64,000 nt of DNA, taken from the NCBI GenBank assembly GCA_025449115.1, contig JAHLKC010000123.1:1-64000 (forward strand), written 5' to 3'. A program made the translations under genes and the position numbers. The notes under the pieces are model-generated. The model saw only the letters and a list, made by a program, of their open reading frames with translations. It was not told where the DNA came from and did no database searches. Shown piece after piece: positions 21,364-31,130 of the stretch (the first letter of the stretch is position 1; the number at the start of each line of letters is the position of its first letter). The DNA comes from Chytridium lagenaria. Lineage: Eukaryota; Chytridiomycota; Chytridiomycetes; Chytridiales; Chytridiaceae.

Positions 21364-23562
21364 TTGTCGGATCTTCTTACGGGGACTACTCACGCTTCTC
21401 CTCACGACATCCCGTTTCCCAACCCGTCGGAATTTGTGGCCGGTTGCGTGAATGCTTCTACTCTCCCCATGTGGGAGGAGGTCTTGGCGTACTCTCCACC
21501 TCCCGAGGCCGATTTAATTCGTCGTTGGGTGTCTGAAGGGATTAGGGTTGACGATTTTCTTCAACCGTTTGACGGGGTTTACCGTGGTCGCCATTATCGT
21601 GGTCCTACTCCACCTCGCGGGGTCGCTCCCTCATACCCCGTTCCCCCCGCATTCACCGATTTTGTTGAATCCTCTACTCTCAAGGACCTTCGTTCTGGGG
21701 CCCGTCGCATCTTAGGCTCCGTCTCCGCTGGCTTTCCTTCTTCCCTCCATATGGTCAACCCAATTCTTATCGAACCTACGAAACCCCGGAAATGCGATGA
21801 TTGTACCCTCCTCAATTGCTGGATGCGCCCCTTACCTTTCACCATGGAGGGTATCCAATCTCTGACATATTGGACCGCCCCTTCCGCCGCCGTTGTCGAC
21901 ATCGCCAGTTGTTTTAACAACATTCCCTTACACCCGTCCAGCTACAAGTACTTCGGCACAATCGCGACCATTGACGGTGTTGAATCTTATCTCGTGTCAA
22001 CCGTTTTGGTATTCGGTTGGTCACCTTCACCCTACATTACTCAAACAATGGCCATCGCCCTCACCTGTTACGTTCGCGCATGGAAGATCCCCGCCTTAAT
22101 CTGGATCGACGACGCCGCTATTGGTCCATCTTTAACCGCTACTTGTAACTCCGCCTGTGCCGGAGCGGACGCTACCACCATTTGGTGCCTTGTTTGCATC
22201 CTTTCGGGTTACTACGTCTCTCTCTCCAAATCTGTTTTTACCTCTTCTCCGAAGTTCCGTTTCCTCGGGTTCCTTGTCGACCTGACCTCCCGCACTTTTT
22301 CTATCCCTGACGATAAGCGACTCACCTTTCTCACCATGGCTTCCCATCTCTTGTCTCTCCACTCCGCTCCCCTTTCTCTTCTGGAAAGTTTTGCGGGCAA
22401 ATGCGCCCATTTTTCTCTCATTATCCCCGGTGGCTTATCATTTACTCGCCTCCAATATATGGCCATTGCCGCTACCCGCCTTTCTCTCCCATCCCCATCC
22501 TCAAACACCTCTACCGTTACCGTTCCTCTTACTTCGTCTCTTCAAGGCGAGCTGGCCCTCTGGCGGTCTCTGGTTACGGCAAACACCCCTTATCTGTGGG
22601 CTACCTCCGCTCACCGCATCCTAACCGTCCGCACCGACGCTAGCAACACCCGGTGGGGTGGTCATCTCTACTTATCTGCACCCATTCCTTCCCCCGCTCA
22701 TCCCTCTTCACCCCTCACCTTCATACCTTCTACTCGCGACCTTCAAGCCGGTGGTGACTTGGAACCCAGCCTACTGCCCGCTTCCGGCTCCTCTATTAAT
22801 CTCCGTGAAGCTGTGGCCTGCCGCCGTACTTTGGAGGCGTTTCTTCCCCATCTCTCTCGCGTTTTTGTGGATGTCTATGTTTCTCCGTCGTTGGCTTCCG
22901 CTCTGCGGTCCCCTACTCCACGCGATTGGTTGGATATTGGTGTCGATAATTCCGGCTTGTATCAGGCTCTTGTCAAAGGCTCCTCGCGCTCTCTCGCTAT
23001 CAACTCTGAAGTCCGTCGTATTTTCGAACTTGCTCGAGATTCCGGTTTACGCTTGTCCTTCCACCATGTTCCCGGTGTTCTGAATGTGGAAGCGGACACA
23101 ATCTCGCGTGAGTCCTCCGATGGGGATTATTCTCTTACCTTATCTGCCTTCAATCGTATCCTCTCTTGTCACGGTCCTTTCACGATGGACGCTATGGCGA
23201 CCCCTCTCACCGCTAAACACTCCCGTTTCCTATCGAGATACCTTTGCTCCGAGTCCGCGGGTACCAATTTGTTTGCTTGGTCTCCTTCCCCCGACCTTCC
23301 CCGTGAGCATTTATACGTTTACCCCCCTTTCACCCTTCTTAAACCCACTGTTGATTTTCTTATATCTCTTCCTGTTTCCTTCACTATTGTTGTCCCGCGT
23401 TTACTACACTCTTGGTGGCTCCCTCTTACTCAGGCCGCGACTTCGTCGTGGAAATTGGGCTCCCGGGGTGAATTCCTCATCGAGGGATATTGTAAGACTG
23501 CCCGCACACTTACCCCGTTACCTCTCCCGTATGATTTTTGGGTCTTTCACCGTCCTTACTAA
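21364..23562 (+). CDS. Reverse transcriptase / RNase H of the YR retrotransposon
   Basis: Intact 732-codon frame. The first codon as read is TTG; the frame stays open upstream to a possible splice acceptor (CGCCCAG, 21,287), so Pol may be joined to Gag by splicing. RT blocks: KPRKCDDCTLLN (about 140), VVDIASCFNNIPLHP (175-190), FGWSPSPYITQ (217-227) and the active site WIDDAA with aspartates 249-250 (the first residue is Trp rather than Tyr). RNase H acids: D425 (RTDASNTRWGG), E482, D528 and D578 (VEADTISR). The C-terminal domain (TMDAMATPLTAKHSRFLSRY ... VVPRLLHSWW) is the one that follows RNase H in DIRS-order elements. Confidence 0.9.
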   Translation: MSDLLTGTTHASPHDIPFPNPSEFVAGCVNASTLPMWEEVLAYSPPPEADLIRRWVSEGIRVDDFLQPFDGVYRGRHYRGPTPPRGVAPSYPVPPAFTDFVESSTLKDLRSGARRILGSVSAGFPSSLHMVNPILIEPTKPRKCDDCTLLNCWMRPLPFTMEGIQSLTYWTAPSAAVVDIASCFNNIPLHPSSYKYFGTIATIDGVESYLVSTVLVFGWSPSPYITQTMAIALTCYVRAWKIPALIWIDDAAIGPSLTATCNSACAGADATTIWCLVCILSGYYVSLSKSVFTSSPKFRFLGFLVDLTSRTFSIPDDKRLTFLTMASHLLSLHSAPLSLLESFAGKCAHFSLIIPGGLSFTRLQYMAIAATRLSLPSPSSNTSTVTVPLTSSLQGELALWRSLVTANTPYLWATSAHRILTVRTDASNTRWGGHLYLSAPIPSPAHPSSPLTFIPSTRDLQAGGDLEPSLLPASGSSINLREAVACRRTLEAFLPHLSRVFVDVYVSPSLASALRSPTPRDWLDIGVDNSGLYQALVKGSSRSLAINSEVRRIFELARDSGLRLSFHHVPGVLNVEADTISRESSDGDYSLTLSAFNRILSCHGPFTMDAMATPLTAKHSRFLSRYLCSESAGTNLFAWSPSPDLPREHLYVYPPFTLLKPTVDFLISLPVSFTIVVPRLLHSWWLPLTQAATSSWKLGSRGEFLIEGYCKTARTLTPLPLPYDFWVFHRPY

Positions 23563-23622
23563 ATTCTGACTTTTCTTCTTTGACAAAATATATTACTTCT
23601 TTTCATCTCTTCCCACTTTCTC

Positions 23623-25026
23623 ATGGTTCCCAACTCCCGCCCTCCACCGTCCTGTGGATGCTGTGCATCCCCATTACAGGTCTCGTACAGTTTCTGCCCC
23701 GCCTGTGGCACTCTTGTTCCCACGGCACACCCTACCTCTCCTCCGCTGGCTCCGACTCCTTCCTATGTCTCTCACCGTCGACAAGCATTCCATGTTTCTC
23801 TACAGTCACTACCCAAGACCATCCTCAAAGACCGTACCTTGTCGGCTTTCACTTCCTACCTCTCCTCTCTTGACCCTCCTGTTTCCCTGCCGTTAGCTAC
23901 TCCTTCGACCGTCGTTGATTTCTTGATCTCTAAGGATATCACAGCTAACACCCAATACCATCATTCTTCTTGCCCCCACCGCGGCGCCGCCACACCCCAA
24001 CACCGTCTCTTGGACACTTGTGGCCCAGCGTGCCCAAACCCATCATCCTGCCCCCACCGCTCACATGCCTCCACCGTCCGTTTACTCTGTCCCATCCGGG
24101 CAGCTCCTGCTTCCATCGCACGCCATATTAGTTTGTTAAAAACCGCTCTCCACGCGGCTGGTTTCGTCGACCCTTGGTCCCCGGTCTCCTCCTCAGGCAA
24201 CCCGGCTGATTCCCTCCTTGTATCCCAATACCTTTCTTTCCTCCAACGTGAAGGCCAGGCTGCTCTTCTGGCTCCCGTTCAAGCTACTCCCGTCTTCCCT
24301 TCTACACTCTCGACGGCCATCACCTTTTGGCGATCGGTGGCTTCCCGTGCCTCCCTCCATCGTCCTGTGGAAGGCCTCTATACCCGTCTCATCGCTTTGC
24401 AAAACATCGCATTCTGTCTTCTCACAGCGGCAGCGGGCTACAGAGGTGGCGATATTACTCGATTGGATCCCCAGGCCGTTACTTGGCTTCCTGACGGTTC
24501 GGGTCTCCACATCGCGTTATTTACGGGTAAAACCGTTAAAGCCGGTACGGTGGAACGTATTGCGGTTCTGTTTGACCCCAACCCCGCTCAATGCGTCATC
24601 TCCGCTCTCCGTGCCTATGCAGAGGAATGCCACACCGTCGGCCTTTCCCTTATTGGTGGTCCTTTTGTCTTTCCTTCCCTTACTCCGAATACCCATAATC
24701 CCCGCCGCTCCGCGAGCTACCGCGCTTTCCAATCTCGCTTCAGTGCTGCTTTACAGGCCACTACCGGCTACAACAACGAGACCATTCACGGTTTACGGGT
24801 GGCTACCGCCATCTCGACTGTCATCTCCGACGACCGCATCCCTCTCGTCATGTCTGCCGGCCATTGGCGCTCCGCTACCACGGCTGCTCGCTATGCTCAG
24901 CTTTCCGCCGCGGTCTCTCCTTCCTCTCAACGTGCGCTCTCCGATTGGCAACGCGCGTTAGTCTCCTGGAAAACTCACCTCCCGTCTTTCCTGTTTTTTA
25001 ATCAACTTACCTTTCAACCCCAATAA
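23623..25026 (+). CDS. Tyrosine recombinase of the YR retrotransposon
   Basis: Intact 467-codon frame with an ATG start. The catalytic set is complete: R274 (AAGYRGGDITRL), H389 and R392 (TIHGLRVA), H414 (SAGHWRS) and nucleophile Y424 (AARYAQL). It would integrate a circular double-stranded DNA form by site-specific recombination. The N-terminus has a zinc-ribbon-like pair, C11-X2-C14 and C25-X2-C28, and a further Cys/His-rich stretch at 117-148; these are not part of the standard YR fold. It starts 60 bases after Pol ends. Confidence 0.92.
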   Translation: MVPNSRPPPSCGCCASPLQVSYSFCPACGTLVPTAHPTSPPLAPTPSYVSHRRQAFHVSLQSLPKTILKDRTLSAFTSYLSSLDPPVSLPLATPSTVVDFLISKDITANTQYHHSSCPHRGAATPQHRLLDTCGPACPNPSSCPHRSHASTVRLLCPIRAAPASIARHISLLKTALHAAGFVDPWSPVSSSGNPADSLLVSQYLSFLQREGQAALLAPVQATPVFPSTLSTAITFWRSVASRASLHRPVEGLYTRLIALQNIAFCLLTAAAGYRGGDITRLDPQAVTWLPDGSGLHIALFTGKTVKAGTVERIAVLFDPNPAQCVISALRAYAEECHTVGLSLIGGPFVFPSLTPNTHNPRRSASYRAFQSRFSAALQATTGYNNETIHGLRVATAISTVISDDRIPLVMSAGHWRSATTAARYAQLSAAVSPSSQRALSDWQRALVSWKTHLPSFLFFNQLTFQPQ

Positions 25027-25122
25027 ACTTCTCTTTCTTTTCCTTGTTTTGAGCATTGGTCCTCTCCCTGGGCTTCATCTTTGGGGGACTTTGAGCATTG
25101 GCGAAAGCATAGCCTGCCCGCT

Positions 25123-25166
25123 CGAGGCCTTTTTCTCCAGAGCTGAATATCGGAGATAATAGGCAT
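25123..25166 (+). repeat. Split direct repeat B1
   Basis: 44 bp, CGAGGCCTTTTTCTCCAGAG to GATAATAGGCAT, directly abutting A2. The junction GGCAT/AATCTCC is what would form if the two outer ends of the element were joined in a circle. Confidence 0.92.
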
Positions 25167-25331
25167 AATCTCCTGAATTCACTCTACTCAGGAGAACTCC
25201 ATTGTGTTACACAACGTCCGGACAAAGTCGGACATTGTGTACACAAGGAGTCGAGGAGTGGAGAAAATGAAGACATCTTCTTCATTTTATCCAACTCAAC
25301 TGCACCAGACCGTGCAGTCAAGTTGCTTTGT
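25167..25331 (+). repeat. Split direct repeat A2
   Basis: 165-bp copy of A1 located inside the element near its 3' end, between B1 and the pyrimidine-rich spacer. Confidence 0.93.
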
Positions 25332-25587
25332 CCCACCACCATCCCCTTTCCCCTCCTTTTCTCTTTCATGCCGCTTTGTCTTCCCACACCCTGGCTCCCT
25401 TTCCCTCCTCCCCTTCCCTCCTTTATCTTTTCTGCTTTTTCCTTTCGATTCATTCACTCCTTCTTTCTTTTATTCTATTTCTTCTTTTATTTACCCGCAT
25501 TGTGCTTTCAGCCCCGGGTTCAATCCCCGGGTGCCAGTGTGTGGTTTTTCTCTCTGGTCTCGCTTCGGGCTCTTTTTAGCCCGCCTG
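25332..25587 (+). other. Pyrimidine-rich spacer between A2 and B2
   Basis: About 256 bp, strongly C/T on the plus strand, no coding signal. Contains a hairpin at about 25,511-25,532 shaped like a tRNA T arm (CCGGG-TTCAATC-CCCGG) with a perfect B-box match GGTTCAATCC. It would be transcribed as part of the 3' end of the element RNA. Confidence 0.6.
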
Positions 25588-25630
25588 CGAGGCCTTTTCT
25601 CCAGAGCTGAATATCGGAGATAATAGGCAT
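25588..25630 (+). repeat. Split direct repeat B2
   Basis: 43 bp, one T shorter than B1, ending ATAGGCAT at the right junction with host DNA (TATCTTCAAAG). Confidence 0.92.
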
Positions 25631-27227
25631 TATCTTCAAAGACGACTGGGACGCTCCTTGGGAAATTTTGAGATAAACATATGTGAGCATGATGGTGAGC
25701 GTGGTGGAGTTCTTGTTGATGCAATTTAAACTTGGATAGTTACCACTTTCCGCGTTTCAGAAAGTCAGAAGGTGTGGTTGACGAGGACCACTTGTGAAGA
25801 ATTACATTATTCACATGGCCAATGGCTCATAAGGACATTTTGCCTAAGTCCGTTGAGTTCCGTTATATCCCGCGTTGACGTGTATATTTACGCGTCATAT
25901 TGAATCCTCCCTTCTTTTCCCTTTGGGTTTTTATATATACTTTTTCCCCACGTTTATAGGGTTTTTATTGAAGGAGGTGGCGCGCATATGTGCCGTTTAT
26001 GTGTGTGTGCATATGTTGTGTCTGTTATTTATTTGTATTATGTGTATTACTTTAATATGAGAGATTTCTTGATTTAATTTGTACCTTGTTGAATTAAGTA
26101 GTTGATATTGAGTTGATCCCCTATCCTCTATCACCACGCGCGTGGCCTCGCGGCGTGATCTCCCCTTCACTCTTAGTTGGATGACAGTCGACCCCTCTGC
26201 CCCCTTACCACCTGGTGAAGCTGCAATCCGGCCGTTTGAGATAGAAGGCTGTGGTGGAACCCCTCCTCATTCACAGTGTCCTTTAGTCAAGGCTTGGTCA
26301 GCTACATTCCACCTCTGGCGCTCTCCGACCCGATGATCAGGCGCTAATGGCAGGCAATGAGTGAGGTTACCCTGTTCTAAGCTCTGAGAGGCAAACGAGA
26401 GCCCATGTTCCAAAAGGTGCCATAGTAGGGTGGCATGGAGACTTATAGCCATCCCCGATCGCCTGGAGACGATCTGGTGCTGATATTGGTTTAGAAGCAA
26501 GGTAAGTCGATAATGAAGATACTAAACACGTTCCCTTCTCCCTTAAATAAGCAGAATCTCGCGATCACTCACCCACACCATCGCCAAACAACAACAACAT
26601 CACTTAGATTCAGGAGTACATCCTGTCCCTAGGTGCTCTGTGGACTTGCTCTGCTGGAGCAACTCCTTTACTCTTCTCCCCTACCCCCTAGTCGAAGCTA
26701 GGTAGGGAGGGATGGGTCAAGAGAAGATCACACACTGCTAGACTTGAGCGTGGGCATAAGGCTGGTCGTATTGTTTATCTTGTCTTTTTGTTGATGTCGT
26801 TTTTGAAGAGAAATGATCTATTGTATATTGTTGATATGCGTCGAGCTTAAAGTAATATATTGTTGCAAGTGCATATGTGCTTTTTATTCAATGATGGCAT
26901 ACAGCAATGTTCGATATTCTTTCTTCATGCAGTGAAGTCTGGAGCGTAGGAGAGCGGTCCAATGCTGGCTTGGGTCTGGTGGAGAACAGCTACGTATTGA
27001 GTTTCCAAAGAGACGGTGTGTTGGGCAAGCCCCCTGTGGTGCTCGCGAAGTTGAAAGACCATTAATGAGCACCACCAATCCGGGACCAAGTTCCTCCGTT
27101 ATTTCCGTGAATGTCGGATTTTTTTGAAGTTGAAGGTTTCAAGGCAATTGTAAACGTTAGAAGGCATCATCACAGAATAAACAAACTGTTGGGTCTTGCG
27201 CCTATCACGATCTGAAGTGGTAGCTGT
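25631..27227. other. Right part of unit 1, no gene recognised
   Basis: Near-identical to 33,545-35,144. Small ORFs (for example 26,142-26,336 plus) are preserved in both units but resemble nothing known, and the identity extends equally through non-coding sequence, so conservation is no evidence of coding. It is probably the 5' part of the Harbinger element and its flank. Confidence 0.5.
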
Positions 27228-27440
27228 TAAGTATCTCAACAATATCCTACTACTTTGGGAATGTTTTGACCGCACTCCTAAAGCTTGAAGAAATTCACGT
27301 TCATCTGCCACCTCCCGACGTTGGTATCCATAGGGTCTTTACTAAATAACAAAATGCATTTCGATTGAAGTACTTTAAAGACTGCATCGGTGCCCTTGAT
27401 GGTACCCATATTCCCGTCGTGATCGACAAAAAGGACCAAG
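27228..27440 (+). pseudogene. Harbinger transposase, 5' remnant in unit 1
   Basis: Same as 35,145-35,355: the SISTISYYFGNV helix, LPPPDVGIH, then YFKDCIGALDGTHIPVV with the first catalytic aspartate. Cut off at the unit junction, so only the first acidic residue of the DDE triad is present. Confidence 0.7.
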
Positions 27441-27457
27441 ATTAGCTCCCTGTCACC

Positions 27458-27976
27458 TCTCCCAAAGGCGATAGCCCAGCGGTTCATACCCCACAAGAGC
27501 ACAGCGTCGTGCATAAAATCTCCCTTCTTTCGTTGTTGCTTAGGTATCAAGACGAGCACACGGCAACCCCATCCACGAAGTCTTGACAAGTCAGGTTTTA
27601 CTCCAGCGAATCTCTCAAGCGGTGTTGCATCTTGTAAGTTCGTTCGGGTTGGTGATCGGTTAATGAGGTAAGCTACAGCCATCAGGGCTTCACCCCAAAA
27701 CCGCGTTTCGAGTTTTGATAAGCTTAACATGCTTTTAGACCTCTCGTTCAAGGTCCTGTTCATTCGTTCAGCAACTCCGTTCTGTTGCAGTGTGTATGGC
27801 ATGGTGAAGGTAAGTCGAATCCCATGCTCTAAGCACCAATCCATCATCTGTTTGTTGTTGAATTCGCCACCGTTTTCTGCCACGATTTCAATGAGTTTCC
27901 TTTTGATTTTCTTCTCGGCTTCTTCTTTAAAACTTTTGATGTACTTGAACGACTCATTCTTCTTCTTTCACAGGTA
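27458..27976 (-). pseudogene. Copia integrase fragment, unit 2
   Basis: Copy of 13,564-14,081 with the same LTR/integrase junction. One base longer near 27,492, which changes the frame beyond the integrase part. The apparent 201-codon ORF here is integrase joined by chance to the Harbinger reverse strand across the duplication junction, so its tail is not real protein. Confidence 0.8.
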
Positions 27977-28052
27977 ATTTCATCTATCATACTATAATTG
28001 TCGTGCTTGACTTTGCCCTTCTACTGTCAATGTATGCCGTCCAGTTACTCGG

Positions 28053-28557
28053 TGTTGGGTTTCGCTCACTTGACTCACAAGAACGCGTCAGGATCACTCG
28101 CACCATTAGTCCGCGGCGTCAGGCGCAACACTAGAGTGCTCTGGAATTTACGCGTCGTTAGAGTTGAGCGCGAACGCGCCGACTGGACTTCTCATTTACA
28201 TTCTGGACTCATTTGAATTTCCCACTTTGATTTACCTTCCTTGATTGGTTTATTTTCTTTATGGCAGTTTAATTATAATTCTACCTGTTTGTGATTGGAC
28301 ATTCTCTTCTAGCCTTTATTCCCTTTGTTCCCGTCAAGGCTCTCTGATTTGTTTATCTTTGTAGTGGAGAGTTCAACGCGTGAGTGTACGCGTCTCCGAT
28401 AGGTTTACCTTTGTGTTGTCTTTCCTCTTTACTTGTTCGTTTTGTTTCAGTATTTAAAGACTCGTGTGTTGAGTCGAAGTAAATTAAGAACGTTGTTCGA
28501 GCAAAAGTGCGTTTAACTTTGTTTTAATTGAGCCCCATGAACAACAAGTATTCAACA
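28053..28557 (+). repeat. Complete B-family solo LTR, unit 2
   Basis: 505 bp, TGTTGGGTTTCGC to AAGTATTCAACA. Contains four ACGCGT hexamers. Flanking pentamers CTCGG and CTTAG match at three positions only, so a target duplication is not clear. Unit 1 has lost its right part together with flank up to the equivalent of 28,615. Confidence 0.88.
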
Positions 28558-28615
28558 CTTAGAGCTTTGGAAGGATGCGATGATTCCAACTCCAACAGGT
28601 TGTACTAAACAGTGG

Positions 28616-30561
28616 AAGACTTTAGAGCCCTCCATGTCTTGATTTAACCTATTCAAACCCGTGTGGGTGAACGTCTTGGGCTTCCTCTTTAGAACTGGAT
28701 TCGATTGCCCACCTTTGATATGTTGTCCTAACACTTTTCAAGCCATTATTACATCATATTTTAAATGTTCCGTCCCTCAAAGCCTGGTTGGCCCCGAAAA
28801 CTTCTAAAAAAGTAAACAGTCTTAGGCATGATGAAGTTGACTTCCTTCTGTGAAACTACGGCCTCCTACCACGTATCCGAAGATATGGTAGGAGTTTTGA
28901 TAGGACTAGTACCTTCTAATGGTACATAGAACGTCTACACATAAATGAATAAAGTTTAGTGTATTTCACAAAGATAAACAATGTCCAGAGTATAAAGTAA
29001 GTGGAACTCAATGATGATCAGCATTCCAAAGGAAAGATAAAGGGAATAAGGGTGGATACAAGCACGTGACCAGAAGGAAGAGATACTTAGCTGCGGTATT
29101 TTCAAGTAAGTCTTCCTACAACCATTTTTGCCCATTCCGTCAATCATCGTGGCGGTAAAGGCGTTTCCTTAGCGTTCCCAGTGCTAAGGGCAGTCTCTAA
29201 ACCCGAAATGACGATAACGAGGGGAAGCTGCGTTGATACTCCATCTCAACGGCCGCGAGCCGAAGGGGGTTTGCTGATCGGGGCTTTGCAGCAGCCGATC
29301 ACCCAACGCCACGGAACATACGCGGTGTGTCTGAGGACCCGACGGAGGCACCTTCTGGTAAGATTACTTGGTACTAACCTTGGTGCCAGAGGTAGGCGCG
29401 TGTGTATATGAGAAGACCTGGACCTGGACCTGGACATTACTGGGGACAGGTTTTGGGATGGGACAACTTCTCTATCTTTATTTGTAAAACCCTCTCGCTC
29501 AACATAAACATAAATAAATAATAAATAAACATATAAACAGTGGGTATAAATGAGCGAGGGGAAAAAGAAAAGATATGTACAAAATAAAACAAAGTCCCAA
29601 GATACAAAAGGGCGGTAAACAGGGAAAACCAGACGGCGACATATATACAATGCCGTGGGAAAACCTGAATACCGTATAAGGTAAGTAAAGACTTACCATG
29701 ACAAATCCTAAAGACTTTGTTAGTGTACAAGCAGGAGGGGGTAAAAGGAAAAGCCGTACATATAGCATCTTGGAAATATGCTTACAGTGAAATATCATTT
29801 TATTGAATATTTCACACTTCGCCCTGGAAGTTTTAGCCAAGGCATTCTTGGCTACCTTAGGGAAAGTCACATCCTCTTTTTCGCATATGCAATTGCGCTG
29901 CACTAAATAGTTTCAACGGGGGAGTTAACCCCTTATATAATGAAAGGATGTTCTGAGTTGTTAACGCTGGACACGGCACAAGGTTGGACAAAGTTTGGCA
30001 ATAATTTCGGTTTGCAAACGGTTTGCAAACACGACCGGTTGCCGAGACGGCAATGTTTGCAACATCGTTTGCAAACAAATTTAGCAACACCAAAATTGGT
30101 TTTGGAAGCGTTCCATTGATAGACTTTCACCTCCACATCGTTACGTAAAAATATCAATAAATTATGGTTTGAAAAAAAGTAGAGATAGCAAAATAAATTT
30201 TTAATTATTTACACAGGAAAAAAGAAAAGAAAGTATAATATATTATATAATGTTGAAATTAATTACTTACGCAGGAAAAAAGAAAAAAATATATTATGAT
30301 TTGATGTTCAAATCATACTGAACAACCAAGGCAAGCTAGAAATGAAGTCTAAGAAGGGCTTTTCGCCGCAACCTACACCCACCTCCTCACATTGTGAATT
30401 AATCACTAATTGATTCGGCGTTCCTCATTTCTAGAATTACCAAGCAAGCACTGAGATCTCAGAAGGGCATTTCGCCGCGACATACTCCCGTCTCCTCACG
30501 TCGTGCTCGGGGACACTGACTAATTTGACGACACACTGTACTTGTTGTTATTCATAATGAC
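28616..30561. other. Gene-free stretch in unit 2
   Basis: No gene supported. It holds the GGACCT run (29,415-29,433) and a cluster of GTTTGCAAAC palindromes with a TTGCCG/CGGCAA hairpin at 30,010-30,076. AT-rich at 30,130-30,300. Confidence 0.6.
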
Positions 30562-30631
30562 TGATTCAACCAGGACTCGAACCTGCGACTTCGTCCTCCG
30601 AACATTCGAGGATTACTACTGAACCTTAATC
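30562..30631 (-). pseudogene. tRNA-like sequence, unit 2
   Basis: 70 nt. Acceptor-like pairing GATTAAG with TTGAATC (one mismatch, one GT pair), discriminator A, T arm CAGG-TTCGAGT-CCTG, B box GGTTCGAGTCC, and a CCTC/GAGG anticodon-type stem. The D arm is poor and U33 is absent, so it is unlikely to work as a tRNA. A tRNA pseudogene or tRNA-derived SINE head is the better reading. Confidence 0.5.
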
Positions 30632-31130
30632 GCTTCTTAAGAAAACTTTGTTCGAGACAATATATATAGAACAAAACCAGCCTTCGCCCTAGTGCCCCCG
30701 GCGCTGGAACGAAGACCCCTGAAGATACAAGGGGGTCGCGCAGCGTTGACGTTTTCAACGCCGCCAAGAATATACTGGACGCTGCAGAACATGAATTTGC
30801 CATAGGATTAGGAACATTTTTTTTTATTTATATGCGTTTGAACTTGCCATATGCGAATGAAATTGCAATAAGCTTAATAAAAATACATTGGCAATTCTCA
30901 GATGGTGACGTCCGGAAGGTCTTGTGGGATATCGTTTTGTGCCGATGTAGCATGCAGGACGGCAACGAATTTTGTATCCAGTGACACCGTATACGGTCCC
31001 AATGAACTTCTGTGAGTGCGGAATTCAAAAACGATGACGATCACAGATCCTACACCGAGTTCATCCGTGAACTGTTCGTGTTCCTGAATGTGGGCAAAGT
31101 TGAGAGTTTCTCGGCAGTCGTATATTGGTG

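Larger units (their letters stand above)
19337..25630 (+). mobile_element. Tyrosine-recombinase retrotransposon with split direct repeats (Ngaro/PAT-like)
   Basis: Complete element of 6,294 bp. Layout: A1 (19,337-19,501), gag, RT/RNase H, tyrosine recombinase, B1 (25,123-25,166), A2 (25,167-25,331), pyrimidine-rich spacer, B2 (25,588-25,630). A1 and A2 are both 165 bp and essentially identical; B1 and B2 are 44 and 43 bp. Split direct repeats plus a tyrosine recombinase, with no integrase, protease or LTR, define the DIRS order; no methyltransferase domain was seen, which favours Ngaro over DIRS/PAT. The empty site is preserved in unit 2 at 33,541. Left and right junctions share only AT, which is also the dinucleotide at the B1/A2 junction. 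Confidence 0.93.
13547..27440. repeat. Unit 1 of the 7.9-kb tandem duplication (with retrotransposon insertion)
   Basis: Aligns from first to last base with 27,441-35,355, except for the 6,294-bp retrotransposon at 19,337-25,630, a 256-bp block missing at 14,464/14,465 (present at 28,360-28,615) and many one-base deletions. The left side runs naturally into the truncated LTR; the right end (AAGGACCAAG at 27,440) joins directly to unit 2. See the findings for the alternative that this is an assembly duplicate of two haplotypes. Confidence 0.85.

Noticed and set aside
21594..21923. Minus-strand ORFs opposite the RT/RNase H and YR frames
   Set aside because: Shadows of the strongly pyrimidine-biased coding strand, Arg/Glu/Gly-rich without domains.
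21364..23562. DIRS-type methyltransferase domain in the retrotransposon
   Set aside because: Nothing resembling the DAM motifs was found after RNase H or elsewhere; the frame ends with the usual DIRS-order C-terminal domain.
25204..25623. Open frame of 139 codons across A2, spacer and B2
   Set aside because: It reads through the repeat and a pyrimidine-rich spacer, and has low-complexity Phe/Pro/Ser composition with no domain.
27278..27883. 201-codon minus frame that looks like a longer integrase
   Set aside because: Its C-terminal half is the reverse strand of the Harbinger transposase, joined only by the duplication junction at 27,440.
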